A DNA stretch of 64,000 bases from Verrucomicrobiota bacterium. GTDB taxonomy: Bacteria; Verrucomicrobiota; Verrucomicrobiia; Limisphaerales; Pedosphaeraceae. Under the pieces are notes generated by a model, which did no database searches, was not told the DNA's origin, and saw only the letters and a list, made by a program, of their open reading frames with translations. Where the stretch lies: the NCBI GenBank assembly GCA_021325145.1, contig JAJPHR010000077.1, positions 1 to 64,000 of the forward strand. Reading direction: 5' to 3'. Positions within the stretch are counted from its first letter, which is position 1. Every line of letters starts with the position of its first letter. Positions 62,293 to 64,000 of the stretch are shown in pieces. A program made the translations under genes and the position numbers.

Positions 62293-62850
62293 CTACGCTC
62301 GCTCCATGTATTTTCCCGTGCGCGTGTCGATTCTCAATTTCTCGCCTGTTTTGATGAACAAAGGAGCCTGGACAACAATGCCAGTTTCCATGGTCACCGG
62401 CTTTTGCACGTTGTTGGCCGAATCTCCCCGAATGCCTTCGGGCGCATCGGTCACCGTCAGCACCACACTGGACGGCAGTTCGATCGATACCGCCTTGTCC
62501 TCCACAAAAGTCATGGTCACCGGCGAATTCTCGACCAGAAAATTTTTCGCGTCACCCACCAGTTCCGGCGTCAGATTCACGGTTTCATAGGTTTCCGGGT
62601 CGGAAAAGACGTAATCCCCGCCATCCTTGTAACTGAATTCCATCTTGCGCGTCATCATTGGCACCACCTCAATCTTCTCCGTCGAACTAAAGCGCACGTC
62701 GGAGGACTTGCCGGTTTTGATGCTGCGGATGGTGGCCTGAACAAAAGCGCGCAGATTTCCCGGCGTTCGATGCTGACTGTCGAGCACCACTGCGATATCC
62801 CCGTTGTAATTGATTGCCATACCGCGGCGAAGGTCATTAGCTGTTGCCAT
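62293..62850 (-). CDS. efp: Translation elongation factor P
   Basis: 185 residues, normal length, with the three OB/KOW domains of EF-P. It relieves ribosome stalling at polyproline stretches. The loop that carries the modified Lys34 in E. coli (KPGKGQAF) reads RTPGNLRAFVQ here, with Asn32 at that position, so the usual lysine modification is impossible. The C-terminus VTMETGIVVQAPLFIKTGEK, then RIDTRTGKYMERA, is canonical. It stands alone on the reverse strand. Confidence 0.96.
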   Translation of the reverse strand: MATANDLRRGMAINYNGDIAVVLDSQHRTPGNLRAFVQATIRSIKTGKSSDVRFSSTEKIEVVPMMTRKMEFSYKDGGDYVFSDPETYETVNLTPELVGDAKNFLVENSPVTMTFVEDKAVSIELPSSVVLTVTDAPEGIRGDSANNVQKPVTMETGIVVQAPLFIKTGEKLRIDTRTGKYMERA

Positions 62851-63188
62851 AAATCATTTTAAGTTGCGACCGCCGCAAGTTTCAGGCGGCGAACCGTGAA
62901 AACTAGCCAAATCCCACCTGATTGCAAGCCCGGATTTTCTGCTTCACATGCGCATTGTCATCTTTCTTTAAGGCCGGCTCCGGGTCAGGAACAGGTCGCG
63001 TAATCCACCCCATCGATCATCCACACAAATTCCCCGGCCACGCTCCTGCGGTAACAGTTACTTCTGGCAAAACGTACTATTTCCCATCCTTCTCCCCCTA
63101 CGGGTAACAAAACTTTGGTGCAATTCGCACCGAGATTCGCTCTGGTCAAGGATGTTGCCAGCCGTTCTCTGCCAAGTACACTCTCTCG
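62851..63188. other. Intergenic gap between efp and flavin reductase genes
   Basis: 338 bp between two divergent genes. No gene, RNA or clear terminator was seen. It probably contains the promoters of both genes, but no confident -35/-10 pair was identified. Confidence 0.4.
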
Positions 63189-63794
63189 ATGGAACTTGAT
63201 TTGGAAGGTCGGCATGCCGATCAGGCTTACGCCATCCTTGCCAGCGTGGTGATGCCGCGGCCCATTGCGCTGGTAACCACCCTCGGACCGGATGGCGTGG
63301 TGAACGCGGCGCCTTTCAGCTTTTTCAACGTGTTCGGGGATGACCCGCCCATTGTGGCATTCGCGCCAGGCGATCGCGATGACGGCACGCCCAAGGACAC
63401 CGCGCGTAACATCCGGCTGGGCCATGAATTCGTGGTGAACCTCGTGGATGAAGGCATCGCTGAAGCAATGAACCGTTGCTCCGCGCCGCTGCCCTATGGC
63501 GTCAGCGAATTGGAGCAAGCCAGGCTCACTGCCGCTCCAAGTTCAGCAGTCAAGCCGCCGCGCATTGCCGAGGCCCCCGCCAGTTTGGAATGTTCGGAGT
63601 GGGGGACGTTGCAGATCGGCAACAATCGTTTGATCATCGGCGTGGTCAAGCGGGTACATCTGCGTGACGAATTGTTTGATGCGGATAAGTTGCGCGTGCG
63701 TAGCGATCAGTTCAAGGTCATCGGGCGCATGGCCTCGCCACATTGGTATTGCCGGACGCGGGATCGCTTTGAAATGATTCGGCCGGCAGGATGA
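63189..63794 (+). CDS. Flavin reductase-like FMN-binding protein
   Basis: 201 residues. The N-terminal strand AYAILASVVMPRPIALVTTL, then NAAPFSFFNVFGDDPPIVAF and DTARNIRLGHEFVVNLVDE, are the FMN-binding core of the flavin reductase-like (DIM6/NTAB) family. A late RMASPHWYCRTRDRFEM motif is also typical. It binds FMN as a homodimer and probably reduces flavin with NAD(P)H or acts as an oxidoreductase; the substrate is unknown. A membrane protein gene follows 13 bp later, so they may be co-transcribed. Confidence 0.9.
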   Translation: MELDLEGRHADQAYAILASVVMPRPIALVTTLGPDGVVNAAPFSFFNVFGDDPPIVAFAPGDRDDGTPKDTARNIRLGHEFVVNLVDEGIAEAMNRCSAPLPYGVSELEQARLTAAPSSAVKPPRIAEAPASLECSEWGTLQIGNNRLIIGVVKRVHLRDELFDADKLRVRSDQFKVIGRMASPHWYCRTRDRFEMIRPAG

Positions 63795-63807
63795 TTTGGC
63801 GCAACGC

Positions 63808-64000
63808 ATGAGTCATTATTGGTCCACGTTTGCTGAATTGATTGTAACGCCGTTCCGGCATGTGCAGCTCATTTGGGGCGTTGTGCCGCTCTACTTTGGC
63901 TGGTTGCTGAACGAACTTACGTCCGCAAAAACCAACTTCCGCACGGCGATCCAAACCGGATTCAGTTTTTTGTGGGCGGCGGCCCAGTGGATTTACCCGT
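63808..64000 (+). CDS. Membrane protein, N-terminal fragment cut by the window edge
   Basis: ATG at 63808 opens a frame that runs off the right edge, 64 residues visible (MSHYWSTFAELIVTPFRHVQ, WGVVPLYFGWLLNELTSAKT, NFRTAIQTGFSFLWAAAQWI). A hydrophobic helix begins around residue 22 (LIWGVVPLYFGWLL). It follows the flavin reductase gene closely. Family not recognised. Confidence 0.7.
   Translation, partial: MSHYWSTFAELIVTPFRHVQLIWGVVPLYFGWLLNELTSAKTNFRTAIQTGFSFLWAAAQWIYP

Overview
The window looks like a chromosomal segment of a Verrucomicrobiota bacterium, most likely of the Limisphaerales/Pedosphaera type. The reasons are several very long secreted Ig-like/LamG proteins ending in a FYRLR-like tail, a pseudopilin of the type common in Verrucomicrobia and Planctomycetes, a Ser/Thr kinase fused to a WD40 propeller beside an ECF-type sigma factor, two-component propeller kinases, ThuA and PQQ-propeller proteins, and many short palindromic dispersed repeats. 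There is no rRNA, phage, insertion sequence or CRISPR array. One tRNA (Tyr) is present. The lineage is inferred from gene content, not from a marker-gene comparison.

Layout. 1-7.5 kb: the 5' end of a TPR/PMT-like membrane protein, a pseudopilin with a clear terminator, an orphan sensor kinase with a beta-propeller sensor, a 75-nt hairpin repeat, a zinc-ribbon metallopeptidase-like protein and a secreted Ig-like protein. 7.6-16.3 kb: a TPR-sulfotransferase, a 1353-residue LamG/Ig surface protein, an XylR/AraC-type regulator and a secreted sugar epimerase-like protein. 16.3-24.4 kb: a repeat-rich spacer, an acyltransferase with a secreted hydrolase, a thioredoxin/rhodanese/MauE-type redox operon, and two overlapping genes for secreted repeat proteins. 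24.5-30.4 kb: housekeeping genes (arginine decarboxylase, tRNA-Tyr, SRP protein Ffh, a gamma-carbonic-anhydrase-like hexapeptide protein, a Nif3-like protein). 30.6-41.7 kb: an SbcCD-type nuclease pair, a 1246-residue protein with two methyltransferase and two glycosyltransferase-like parts, a secreted serpin and a LOG family enzyme. 41.7-47 kb: a pilin gene with a possible sigma-54 promoter, a CoA-binding protein, Tgt, and a NarL-type response regulator with its PAS/GAF kinase. 47-53.4 kb: ThuA, a PQQ-propeller protein, a nucleotidyltransferase overlapping PtsI, and a PfkB kinase. 53.4-61.5 kb: the most interesting region. 61.5-64 kb: a glycosyltransferase-like protein, EF-P, a flavin reductase and the start of a membrane protein.

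The best candidate for an undescribed system lies between 53.4 and 61.5 kb. A 37-nt bipartite element (GATTTTTGAAAGAT, 12 variable bases, TTACGTATTAA) occurs three times. One copy sits just upstream of a 76-residue small protein gene located directly downstream of the WD40-kinase gene. A second sits just upstream of the sigma factor gene. The third faces away from the sigma gene and leads into about 190 nt of highly structured sequence without a convincing reading frame, ending in a strong intrinsic terminator. The simplest reading is a self-regulating sigma factor regulon made of the sigma factor, a divergent small RNA and a small protein, with the membrane-anchored kinase as the possible input. 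The element copies and the hairpins are seen directly; the regulatory logic is inference.

The window also holds several families of short palindromic repeats: a pair of about 85-nt REP-like elements in opposite orientation plus a degenerate copy, a CTCGTC-rich hairpin, a 120-nt inverted repeat, GTCACGG iterons, and other long dyads. Most lie in intergenic spacers.
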